From positions 124,001 through 188,000 of the forward strand of contig CAYXBQ010000001.1 in assembly GCA_964463375.1 (NCBI GenBank): DNA of 64,000 nt. The letters are read 5' to 3'. Position 1 is the first letter of the stretch. Each line of letters starts with the position of its first letter. The notes under the pieces were generated by a model. That model was not told the DNA's origin. It saw nothing but the letters and a program-made list of their open reading frames with translations, and ran no database searches. Below, in pieces: positions 25,046-32,471 of the stretch. A program made the position numbers and the translations under genes. This DNA comes from UMGS1696 sp964463375 (GTDB lineage: Bacteria; Bacillota; Clostridia; Oscillospirales; CAG-272).

Positions 25046-26509
25046 TCAGTTTTCTTCCAGCTTCATATATTCTTCGATGACCTTGGCATATTCGGTCTCG
25101 GCCTTTTTGATCTGGGAGGCGTATTCGGATTCGGTGGTGTTGGCGTTTTTGGATACCATATTCTGGATGGTGAAGGCGATACCGGTGTTGTACATATAGC
25201 CAAAGTCGAACACACGGCAGGACATGAGCAGATCCAGCATTTCGCCGGATTCGGCATCCCGGGAATAGCGGTTCTTCAGTGCGGTATCGAAATAGGCGGG
25301 CAGCACCTGCTTATAGGTCTCGGCGTTCAAGGCTTCGATGATGATGGAGGTTCTGGCGGGATCCGCAATGGTGATGGGTACCATCATGGTACCGTGGGCA
25401 CCGTCGGCCATGGTGTAGTAGCTGGCCTGGTCTTCGTCGTACTTCGGGTACGGGATGATGGAGAAATCGAATTCCAGGTCACCAAAGCCGGTGGAGTTCT
25501 GGAACAGGCCGGTGTAGCACAGCAGGTTGCCGGCATTCCAGGTTGACGAGCCGGAGCCCCAGCCCTCGGTCATACCGCCGGTGGATTCCCAATAGAGTGC
25601 ATTGAGCTTGACCACGATGTCGTGGGCCTTTTCCCGGTCGATGGCCACATAGGGTAGTCCGTTTTCGTCCAGTCCGGCCACGGGGTTATCGAAGGCATAC
25701 TGGTAGGTGACAACGGCGCTGTAGGGGTCGCCGGAGATGGCCAGGCGGTCGTCAAAATCCTTGGCTCCGTTGGCATTCAGATCCACGTACACGGTATCGG
25801 CCAGCGTCTTCAAATAATCGTATGTCCAGCGGCCGTCGTTGACTACGTCGTAGATATTTTCCAGATCGTATTCCAATGCGATCTCCTGGTTGTAGTACAT
25901 ACAGTAGGTGAACCGCAGCACGTCCAGGCAGTATTCGCCGATCATGGCATAGGCGTGGCCGTTCACCGATAGTGCCTCGGCGGCGTTCCCGATGTACCAG
26001 GGTTTGGTCAGATCCACGTAGGGCAGCTGGGTATACCAATCCAGATACACGCCGGAGGTACAGGTACCGGCCATTTGGGTCACCTGATTTTCCACCACAT
26101 CATAGCTGCTGTCCCCTGCCAATACGGCGGCTTGGGCGGTAGCATGGGGGGCACTGCCGTTGTTCTCTGCGTACTCTGCCAACAGCTTGATATCGAAGCG
26201 TTCCATGATCCGTTGGTTACGTTCGTAGATGGCGTCGTCCACCACGTCTCCGGTCAGCTCCAGCTCTACGCCGATGTCGTTGACAAAGTCGTCCCGGTCA
26301 CGGGTCAGGACGCAGAAAGCAGCACCATCGAATTTTTCATCCGGCAGATCATCCGGAATGGCCATACGTGCCTCCTGGGCTGTGGTCTCTCTTTGTGTCT
26401 CCGGTGTGGTGGTAGCAGTGGTCTCGTTCTCGGCAGTATTCCCACAGGCGGTAACCGTGGAGACCAGCAGCAATAGTGCCAGAAGCATCGACAGATTTCT
26501 ATATTTCAT
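25046..26509 (-). CDS. extracellular solute-binding lipoprotein, orphan
   Basis: A 487-residue lipoprotein of the same build as the one at 5703-7187. The signal peptide has a lipobox at VTACG (Cys about 22), followed by a Thr/Glu-rich linker. Shared features with the other copy are DDAIYERN near the start, RWTYDYL, a degenerate calcium-loop stretch DLNANGAKDFDDR, and AYFDTALKNRYSRD near the C-terminus. It is a single-gene unit with its own promoter and terminator and no permease or ATPase genes nearby. Ligand unknown, probably a sugar. GAGGG stands before the ATG. Confidence 0.78.
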   Translation of the reverse strand: MKYRNLSMLLALLLLVSTVTACGNTAENETTATTTPETQRETTAQEARMAIPDDLPDEKFDGAAFCVLTRDRDDFVNDIGVELELTGDVVDDAIYERNQRIMERFDIKLLAEYAENNGSAPHATAQAAVLAGDSSYDVVENQVTQMAGTCTSGVYLDWYTQLPYVDLTKPWYIGNAAEALSVNGHAYAMIGEYCLDVLRFTYCMYYNQEIALEYDLENIYDVVNDGRWTYDYLKTLADTVYVDLNANGAKDFDDRLAISGDPYSAVVTYQYAFDNPVAGLDENGLPYVAIDREKAHDIVVKLNALYWESTGGMTEGWGSGSSTWNAGNLLCYTGLFQNSTGFGDLEFDFSIIPYPKYDEDQASYYTMADGAHGTMMVPITIADPARTSIIIEALNAETYKQVLPAYFDTALKNRYSRDAESGEMLDLLMSCRVFDFGYMYNTGIAFTIQNMVSKNANTTESEYASQIKKAETEYAKVIEEYMKLEEN

Positions 26510-26551
26510 ACGACATTCCCTCGTTTTTCATAGAATCATTTAGTTAAATGT

Positions 26552-26580
26552 ATTATAACGCATTTTCTCTGGATTTGCAA
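26552..26580 (-). promoter_or_regulatory. promoter of the orphan binding-protein gene
   Basis: TTGCAA (26580-26575), 17 bp, TATAAT (26557-26552) on the minus strand, 43 bp before the start. Confidence 0.82.
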
Positions 26581-26635
26581 TACGTACATTCCACAAATTC
26601 TGTGGTCACAATTTAGTCATTTTCACAAAGCCCCC

Positions 26636-26655
26636 TCGTGACGATATCGTGACGA
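26636..26655. promoter_or_regulatory. direct repeat TCGTGACGA x2 upstream of the DUF1538 operon
   Basis: TCGTGACGA occurs at 26636-26644 and 26647-26655, centre to centre 11 bp, about one helical turn. It lies about 25 bp upstream of the -35 of the DUF1538 promoter. Tandem sites at this spacing are typical of OmpR/PhoB-type regulators, but no such regulator is in the window. Confidence 0.45.
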
Positions 26656-26680
26656 AAGTGTAAATTCCGTCCGGAACCGG

Positions 26681-26709
26681 TTGCATTTTATTTTCGCTTT
26701 TGGTATACT
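26681..26709 (+). promoter_or_regulatory. promoter of the DUF1538-PII operon
   Basis: TTGCAT (26681-26686), 17 bp, TATACT (26704-26709) with an extended -10 TGG. A TATAAT just downstream (26711-26716) is an alternative -10. A leader of about 65 nt follows. Confidence 0.78.
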
Positions 26710-26783
26710 ATATAATAGGTAGAAATTTTGTAGCAACCATGGGCTGTCTTGACCTGCGTTTGCTGCTATAGTGAGGTGTTATT

Positions 26784-28304
26784 TTGCTGAAAAACAGGAC
26801 GATTCTTCGTGAAAAGATCATGGAATCCCTGCATTCGGTACTGCCGGTGGCACTGATCGTGCTGATCCTGTGCTGTACCCTGACACCCGTTTCCGGTGGG
26901 ATGCTCATAACGTATCTGGCCGGGACGGTGCTGGTCGTGCTGGGGATGGGGCTGTTTACGCTGGGTGCAGAGACGGCCATGACACCCATGGGGGAATATG
27001 TGGGTGCGCAGATGACCAAATCCAGAAAGATCTGGAACATCATCTGTATTTCCCTATTCGTTGGGATCATGATCACCATTTCGGAACCGGACTTACAGAT
27101 CTTGGCCGGGCAGGTGCCTACCATTCCGTCTACGGCACTGATGCTGTCGGTGGCAGTGGGCGTGGGTGTCTTTTTGGTGGTATCCATGCTGCGTATCCTG
27201 TTCCATGTGGAGCTGCGGTATTTTCTGTGGGTCTTCTATGCCATTGTGTTTGCGTTGGCGATCTTTGTGGATCCCTCCTTCCGCTCTGTTGCCTTTGACT
27301 CCGGCGGGGTCACGACCGGGCCTATGACGGTGCCGTTCATCATGGCGCTGGGTGTGGGTGTGTCCTCCATCCGTTCCGACAAGGGGGCCGGGGACGACAG
27401 CTTCGGTCTGGTAGCACTTTGCTCGATCGGGCCCATTCTGGCGGTGCTGATCCTGGGGCTGGTGTTCCAGACGGGCAATGCGGCGTACCAGGCAGAGGCG
27501 TATCCGGTGCCTACGGAATCTCGTGAGATGTTTTTGCTGTTCTGCAAGAATATCCCCCATTACATGAAGGAAGTGGCTATGGCTGTTGGGCCTATCGTGC
27601 TGTTCTTCTTTATCTATCAGGCACTGCACGGGCGCATGGGTCGTGAGAACCTACTGCGGATCGGCGTGGGGATCGTGTATACATATGTGGGACTGGTGAT
27701 GTTCCTCACGGGTGCCAATGTGGGCTTCATGCCGGCGGGGCAGTACATCGGCACGCTCATTGGGGGGGCAAGCTGGCGTTGGCTGGCGATCCCCATTGGT
27801 ATGGTCATTGGGTACTTTATCGTGGCGGCAGAACCGGCGGTACACGTGCTGAAAAAGCAGGTGGAAGACATCACGGCGGGGGCGATTCCCTCTCGTGCGT
27901 TGGAGATCACGCTGGGGATCGGTATTGCCTGCGCTGCCGGGATCGGGATCCTGCGGGCGTTGACGGGGATCAGTATCTTCTATTTCTTAGTGCCGGGCTA
28001 TGTGCTGGCGCTGGTGCTGACCTTTTTTGTGCCGCCGATCTTTACGTCCATTGCCTTTGACTCCGGTGGCGTGGCATCCGGTACCATGACGGCTACCTTC
28101 CTTTTGCCCTTCACCATGGGGATCTGTGAGGCCAGCGGTGGGAATGTGGCGACCGATGCGTTCGGGATCGTGGCCATGGTGGCGATGATGCCCCTGATCA
28201 CCATCCAGATCTTAGGTTTGATCTACAAGCTCCGTCTGGCAAAGGCAGAAAAGGGATCCTCTGTCACGGATCTGTATACGGACGACGACATCATCGATCT
28301 GTGA
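26784..28304 (+). CDS. DUF1538 family membrane protein
   Basis: A 506-residue integral membrane protein with about 12-14 hydrophobic segments built as two repeats. Each repeat carries the same signature, SVAFDSGGVTTGPMT near residue 175 and SIAFDSGGVASGTMT near residue 425. This matches the DUF1538 family, thought to be transporters of unknown substrate. The start is set at the TTG at 26784 because GAGGTG lies six bases before it; the ATG at 26820 lacks a ribosome site. The PII-like gene follows after 12 bp, implying that nucleotide or nitrogen status controls this transporter. Confidence 0.88.
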   Translation: MLKNRTILREKIMESLHSVLPVALIVLILCCTLTPVSGGMLITYLAGTVLVVLGMGLFTLGAETAMTPMGEYVGAQMTKSRKIWNIICISLFVGIMITISEPDLQILAGQVPTIPSTALMLSVAVGVGVFLVVSMLRILFHVELRYFLWVFYAIVFALAIFVDPSFRSVAFDSGGVTTGPMTVPFIMALGVGVSSIRSDKGAGDDSFGLVALCSIGPILAVLILGLVFQTGNAAYQAEAYPVPTESREMFLLFCKNIPHYMKEVAMAVGPIVLFFFIYQALHGRMGRENLLRIGVGIVYTYVGLVMFLTGANVGFMPAGQYIGTLIGGASWRWLAIPIGMVIGYFIVAAEPAVHVLKKQVEDITAGAIPSRALEITLGIGIACAAGIGILRALTGISIFYFLVPGYVLALVLTFFVPPIFTSIAFDSGGVASGTMTATFLLPFTMGICEASGGNVATDAFGIVAMVAMMPLITIQILGLIYKLRLAKAEKGSSVTDLYTDDDIIDL

Positions 28305-28316
28305 GGTGGTTTATAG

Positions 28317-29015
28317 ATGAAAAATATTCACGTACTGATTACGATCACCCGCCGGGCGGACAGCGAAGCCTTTGTGCAATATTATCTGGAGCATGATGTG
28401 CCGGTGGTGTATTCCTCCATTGCAGAGGGGACGACCCGGATGAAGACGCTGGCACGGCTGGGGCTGGAGCAATCCGAGAAAACGCTACATTTTGCGGTGC
28501 TCCCCGGCAACCGAACGGAAAAGATCCTGCGGGGCTTGTCTCGAGATATGCAGATCGATCTGCCCGACCGAGGCGTGGCGCTTGCCATTCCGCTGAGCAG
28601 CGTGGGTGGCGCACGGACCTTGCAGGTCTTTCTGCAAGGTGTAGAGCTGAACGAAATAGAAGGAGATGCCATGGAAAGTGCATATGAACTGATCATCGCT
28701 GTTGCTGCGTCCGGATATACGGATGTGGTGATGGATGCCGCCAGAGAAGCCGGTGCCGGAGGTGGTACTGTGGTCCATGCCAAGGGGACGGCTGCGGCGA
28801 AGGATGCCGAAAAGTTCTTTGGTATGTCGCTGGCCGAGGAGAAGGAAATGATCTTTATCGTGACCAACGGCAAGAACAAGAAGGACATCATGCGAGCCAT
28901 CATGCAGAAGGCCGGTGTGGATTCGGATGCCCATGCGCTGGTGTTCTCGCTGCCGGTTGCGGCTACGGCTGGATTCCGGCTGGTGGATGCGGACGGGGAG
29001 ACTACGGAAGCATAA
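28317..29015 (+). CDS. PII-like signalling protein with two tandem domains
   Basis: A 232-residue soluble protein made of two similar PII/GlnB-like halves. The second half (about 122-225) reads YELIIAVAASGYTDVVMDAA, then GTVVHAKGTA (T-loop region) and MIFIVTNGKNKKDIMRAI. The first half (about 1-115) matches it position by position, with GTTRMKTLARLGL and LPGNRTEKILRGL. PII trimers bind ATP/ADP and effectors and gate partner transporters, so it probably regulates the DUF1538 protein encoded 12 bp upstream. Two halves per chain would change the usual trimer. GAGGTGG precedes the ATG. Confidence 0.8.
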   Translation: MKNIHVLITITRRADSEAFVQYYLEHDVPVVYSSIAEGTTRMKTLARLGLEQSEKTLHFAVLPGNRTEKILRGLSRDMQIDLPDRGVALAIPLSSVGGARTLQVFLQGVELNEIEGDAMESAYELIIAVAASGYTDVVMDAAREAGAGGGTVVHAKGTAAAKDAEKFFGMSLAEEKEMIFIVTNGKNKKDIMRAIMQKAGVDSDAHALVFSLPVAATAGFRLVDADGETTEA

Positions 29016-29030
29016 GCTACATACCATAGA

Positions 29031-29069
29031 AAAACAGAGGTACGCTCTTTGGGGAGGTACCTCTGTTTT
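29031..29069. terminator. bidirectional terminator
   Basis: Arms 29031-29043 and 29057-29069 pair perfectly over 13 bp with A and T runs at the ends. It ends the DUF1538-PII operon (+) and the acetyltransferase gene (-). Confidence 0.9.
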
Positions 29070-29080
29070 GGTTTATGGGA

Positions 29081-29704
29081 TCATTTGTCCAGCAGGGCCA
29101 GCATTTCCGGATCGATCTTTCTATCCCGGTAGTAGTATTCTCTATCGTGTTCGCCGATCTCCCGGACCACACGGCAGGGCGTACCCATGGCGACCACGTT
29201 GGCGGGAATGTCTCGGCTGACTACGCTGCCGGCACCGATGACGGAATTGTCGCCGATGGTCACGCCGGGCAGGATAGTGGTATTGGCACCGATCCAGACG
29301 TTGTTGCCGATGGTGACGGGAATGGAGAACTGTGCTACCTGACGGCGCAGATTGGGCTGGATGGGGTGGCCGGTGGTGGACACGACCACGTTGGGGGCAA
29401 ACATGACGTTATCGCCAATGTGGATCTCGCCGTCGTCCACCAGGGTCAGGTTGAAGTTGGCGTAGCAGTTTTTGCCGAAATAGGTGTTCATGCCCCAGTT
29501 GGCGTGGAAGGGGGGCTCTAAGTACAGGTTCTCACCGGCACCGCCTAAGAATTTTTCCAGGATCTCCCGGCGCTTTTGCATATCGGTGGGTCTGGTGTTG
29601 TTGTACTCGTACAGCAGATCCATTTGTTCCACCTGTCTTTTGACCCAGGCTTCGTCGTCGCAGAAGTACAACATACCTGCCGGGATCCGTTCTTCTCTAT
29701 CCAT
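29081..29704 (-). CDS. sugar O-acetyltransferase, maltose/galactoside type
   Basis: Acetyl-CoA-dependent acetyltransferase of the left-handed beta-helix family, 207 residues. The N-terminal helical cap (PTDMQKRREIL) and the hexapeptide coils (IHIGDNVMFAPNVV, VTIGNNVWIGANTTILPGVTIG, VIGAGSVVSRDIP) are clear. The catalytic His is in TTGHPI near residue 118. It acetylates a sugar hydroxyl, possibly for detoxification. AAAGGAG lies upstream of the ATG at 29704. It is a monocistronic unit. Confidence 0.93.
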   Translation of the reverse strand: MDREERIPAGMLYFCDDEAWVKRQVEQMDLLYEYNNTRPTDMQKRREILEKFLGGAGENLYLEPPFHANWGMNTYFGKNCYANFNLTLVDDGEIHIGDNVMFAPNVVVSTTGHPIQPNLRRQVAQFSIPVTIGNNVWIGANTTILPGVTIGDNSVIGAGSVVSRDIPANVVAMGTPCRVVREIGEHDREYYYRDRKIDPEMLALLDK

Positions 29705-29743
29705 TTTCGTTTTCTCCTTTGTGCAGTGTGATGCTCTGCCCAT

Positions 29744-29772
29744 AGTATACCATATTTTTCTCCGTTTGAAAA
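29744..29772 (-). promoter_or_regulatory. probable promoter of the acetyltransferase gene
   Basis: Extended -10 TGGTATACT (TATACT at 29749-29744) with a weak -35 TTTTCA (29772-29767) 17 bp away. Confidence 0.55.
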
Positions 29773-29790
29773 GATTTTTTGGAAATTTTC

Positions 29791-29819
29791 TTGCACAATG
29801 TCGCAGATTGTGGTATACT
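29791..29819 (+). promoter_or_regulatory. promoter of the phosphoesterase-Nudix operon
   Basis: TTGCAC (29791-29796), 17 bp, TATACT (29814-29819) with an extended -10 TGG, 43 bp before the ATG. Confidence 0.8.
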
Positions 29820-29861
29820 GTATCCATCACAAGTTATAAAAGCAATAAAGGAGATACTTTT

Positions 29862-30719
29862 ATGCAGATCACAGAGATCCAGATCCCGGTGGGGGCTACG
29901 GCTCCCTTCCGGATGCTACATATGTCCGACAACCACCTTTGCTTAGCGGATGAGCGGGACGACGTGCGGAAGAACGATTTGGCGAAAAATCGAGGCAGAG
30001 ACTTCACCGGTGGGCATCCGGAGCGGCTGCTGTCCCATCTGGCCGATCTGATGGACTTTGCCAAGGGGGAGAACATCGGGGTCCTGCACACCGGGGACAT
30101 GATCGACTTTGTGTCCGAGGCCAATTTGGACTACACCAGAGAGACCTTTGCCGGGGCCGATGTGTTTTGTGCGGCGGGCAACCATGAGTTCAGTCTGTAC
30201 GTGGGGGAGGCATGGGAGGATGAGGCTTACAAGCAGCAGAGCCTTTCTCACGTGATGGAAGCCTTCCCGGGGAATTTCTGGTTTCAGACGAAGGTCGTGA
30301 ATGGTGTGAAATTTATTGCCATCGAAAATGGGTATTACTACATCACCGACGAGCAGTTTGCGTTGTTCCAGGAAGCGGTGGCAGATGGGATGCCGGCGGT
30401 GCTGCTGGTACACAATCCGCTGTACTCCAAGGATATGTATGCCCAATACATGGCTGGGCGTGGGCCTGCGGAGCCGCCGTATCTGTTTGGCTGTCCGGAA
30501 CCGCTGCTGCGCACGCTGGATGCCCACCGGTATCGGCAGCAGAAGCCCGATGCCACTGCCACGGCGTTCTTAGAGCTGTGCAACTCGCTGCCCAATCTGA
30601 AGGCTGTGCTGGCGGGACATTTGCATGTTCCCTTCTCCACCAAGCTGGATAGCGGGATCCCACAGTACGTGGCTGGGGCCGGTTATGCGGGAGAAGCCAA
30701 TCTGTACACGTTCCTGTGA
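29862..30719 (+). CDS. calcineurin-like metallophosphoesterase
   Basis: A 285-residue, two-metal phosphoesterase. The metal ligands follow the family order: SDNHL (near residue 23), HTGDMID, AAGNHEF, VLLVHNPL and AGHLHVP near the C-terminus. There is no signal peptide or membrane segment, so it is cytosolic. Substrate unknown; the family covers phosphodiesters, phosphoproteins and nucleotides. The start at 29862 follows AAAGGAG and fits the promoter. A Nudix hydrolase gene follows after 9 bp, which hints at nucleotide-derivative clearance. Confidence 0.85.
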   Translation: MQITEIQIPVGATAPFRMLHMSDNHLCLADERDDVRKNDLAKNRGRDFTGGHPERLLSHLADLMDFAKGENIGVLHTGDMIDFVSEANLDYTRETFAGADVFCAAGNHEFSLYVGEAWEDEAYKQQSLSHVMEAFPGNFWFQTKVVNGVKFIAIENGYYYITDEQFALFQEAVADGMPAVLLVHNPLYSKDMYAQYMAGRGPAEPPYLFGCPEPLLRTLDAHRYRQQKPDATATAFLELCNSLPNLKAVLAGHLHVPFSTKLDSGIPQYVAGAGYAGEANLYTFL

Positions 30720-30728
30720 GGTTTCGTG

Positions 30729-31283
30729 ATGGAATGGTTGGATATTGTTGACAAATATGGTGAGCCGGTGGGGGCTGTGGTGGAACGATCGGCGGCACAT
30801 CGGCATGGTGTTCCCCATCGGACAGCGCACGTGTGGCTATTCCGGCGGGAAGGTGGACGGATCCAGATCCTGTTGCAGAAACGGAGCGATACCAAGGATT
30901 CCTTCCCCGGCTGTTGGGATATTTCCAGTGCGGGGCATATTCCGGCGGGAGTGGACTATATTCCCTCTGCACTGCGGGAATTGTCGGAGGAACTGGGGCT
31001 GGTCGTACCGGCAGAGGCACTGCACTATTGTGGGTGGAAGCGGATCGTTTGCCACGACAACTTTCGAGGGATCCCCTACCACGATCGGCAGGTGACACGG
31101 ATCTATGCCCTCTGGTACACGCCGGACATGGGTGCGTTTCGGTTGCAGGCAGAGGAGATCGCAGACGTGCAGTGGATGGATTTTGGGGAATGTCTCCGTG
31201 GGGTAGCGGAGGGTGCGTTCCCCACCTGCATCGATCTCTGGGAGCTGCGGATCCTTGCGGCTTGGCTGCGCAGTGGAAAATGA
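30729..31283 (+). CDS. Nudix hydrolase with a variant Nudix box
   Basis: A 184-residue pyrophosphohydrolase of the YfcD/isopentenyl-isomerase-like Nudix branch (opening EWLDIVDKYGEPVG, then HRTAHVWLFR). The Nudix box GX5EX7REUXEEXGU reads GHIPAGVDYIPSAL followed by RELSEELGL, so the first Glu is Val. The REUXEE metal ligands are intact. The substrate is unknown. The ATG at 30729 is preferred over the GTG three bases earlier; GAGG overlaps the stop of the preceding gene. It is cotranscribed with the phosphoesterase. Confidence 0.85.
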   Translation: MEWLDIVDKYGEPVGAVVERSAAHRHGVPHRTAHVWLFRREGGRIQILLQKRSDTKDSFPGCWDISSAGHIPAGVDYIPSALRELSEELGLVVPAEALHYCGWKRIVCHDNFRGIPYHDRQVTRIYALWYTPDMGAFRLQAEEIADVQWMDFGECLRGVAEGAFPTCIDLWELRILAAWLRSGK

Positions 31284-31286
31284 AAC

Positions 31287-31375
31287 AAAAAGAGATAGCG
31301 GGATACAGAGCCGTCTCCCTTTCGTTAGCTTTGGTCTAACGTTTGGGGGGCGGTTCATATCGGCTATCTCTTTTT
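31287..31375. terminator. large bidirectional terminator with nested inner stems
   Basis: Outer arms 31287-31299 and 31363-31375 pair perfectly over 13 bp with A and T runs. The 63-nt loop contains CCGTCTCCC/GGGGGGCGG and CGTTAG/CTAACG (about 31323-31341) stems. It lies between the convergent Nudix and CapD-like genes. Confidence 0.8.
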
Positions 31376-31388
31376 CTTATGGTGGGTA

Positions 31389-32471
31389 TTATATCCGGTA
31401 TTCCGGGATGACTTTGTGCAGGGCTTCTCTAACGGTCTCGGCTTCTCCGGTGGCTACAGCGGCTTGCAGGAACTGTAGCTTTTCGGCTACGGTCTCTCGG
31501 CTGGGAGCAAGCTCTTTTTCCCGGTAGATCAGGGGATTTTCCGTCTTCTCCACCCGATCCGGGCTGAGAAACAGTTCTTCGTACAGCTTTTCGCCGGGGC
31601 GCAGGCCGATCTCTCGGATCTGGATATCTCGGTAGGGTTCCAGGCCGTACTGACGGATCAGGCTTTCGGCCAGCGTCAGGATCTGCACCGGTTCGCCCAT
31701 ATCCAGCACGTACAGGTCGCCGTTATGGGCTATGGCACCGGCGGTCATCACCAGCTGTACGGCTTCGGGGATCAACATGAAATACCGGGTGATCCGTTTG
31801 TCGGTGAGCGTGACGGGGCCACCGGCTTCGATCTGCTGGCGAAACAGGGGGATCACGGAGCCGTTGGAGTCCAGCACATTGCCAAAGCGCACGGCCGCAA
31901 AGCAAGTCCGGCTGTCCCGGCGGCTTTGTAGGATCCATTCGCACATCCGCTTGGTGGCACCCATGATGCTGGTGGGATGCACGGCCTTGTCGGTGGAGAT
32001 CAGGATGCACTGCGCTACGCCATGGGCTTCACACAGGTCTGCCACGTTGCGGGTGCCAAAGATGTTGTTCTTGACGGCTTCGTCGGGGCAACGCTCCATC
32101 AATGGGACATGCTTGTGGGCGGCGGCGTGGAAGACGATCTGGGGGTGATACCGGGCAAACAGGCGATCCAACTTCGCTTTGTCCCGGACGGAGGCGATCT
32201 CCACGGTCAGTCTTTTGCCCTGCTGCCACAACGCTTGCTGCAAGGCGTAGGCGTTGTTTTCGTAGATGTCCACCACGATCAGGGCTTTCGGGGCGCAGTC
32301 GGCCAGCATACGGCATAAGGCACTGCCGATGGAGCCACCGCCGCCGGTCACCAGGATCACTTTGTCTTTGTAGTAGGCCTGGATCGCTTTGGTCAGCAGC
32401 CAACGAGGGGGGCGAGAAAGAAATGCAGTGAGAGCATCGGTCGATTGGGGGAGCATAGGATTGTTGTTCAT
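31389..32471 (-). CDS. polysaccharide biosynthesis nucleotide-sugar dehydratase, CapD/FlaA1 type
   Basis: A 360-residue NAD(P)-dependent short-chain dehydrogenase of the UDP-GlcNAc 4,6-dehydratase type. It has the glycine-rich loop VTGGGGSIGSALCR near residue 40, the active-site stretch STDKAVHPTSIMGATK (Met in place of Tyr before Lys, as in inverting dehydratases) and GLRPGEKLYEEL near the C-terminus. No membrane domain precedes it, unlike the long PglF form. It should make a 4-keto-6-deoxy sugar nucleotide for surface glycans. Its ATG overlaps the sulfatase stop as ATGA. Confidence 0.88.
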   Translation of the reverse strand: MNNNPMLPQSTDALTAFLSRPPRWLLTKAIQAYYKDKVILVTGGGGSIGSALCRMLADCAPKALIVVDIYENNAYALQQALWQQGKRLTVEIASVRDKAKLDRLFARYHPQIVFHAAAHKHVPLMERCPDEAVKNNIFGTRNVADLCEAHGVAQCILISTDKAVHPTSIMGATKRMCEWILQSRRDSRTCFAAVRFGNVLDSNGSVIPLFRQQIEAGGPVTLTDKRITRYFMLIPEAVQLVMTAGAIAHNGDLYVLDMGEPVQILTLAESLIRQYGLEPYRDIQIREIGLRPGEKLYEELFLSPDRVEKTENPLIYREKELAPSRETVAEKLQFLQAAVATGEAETVREALHKVIPEYRI

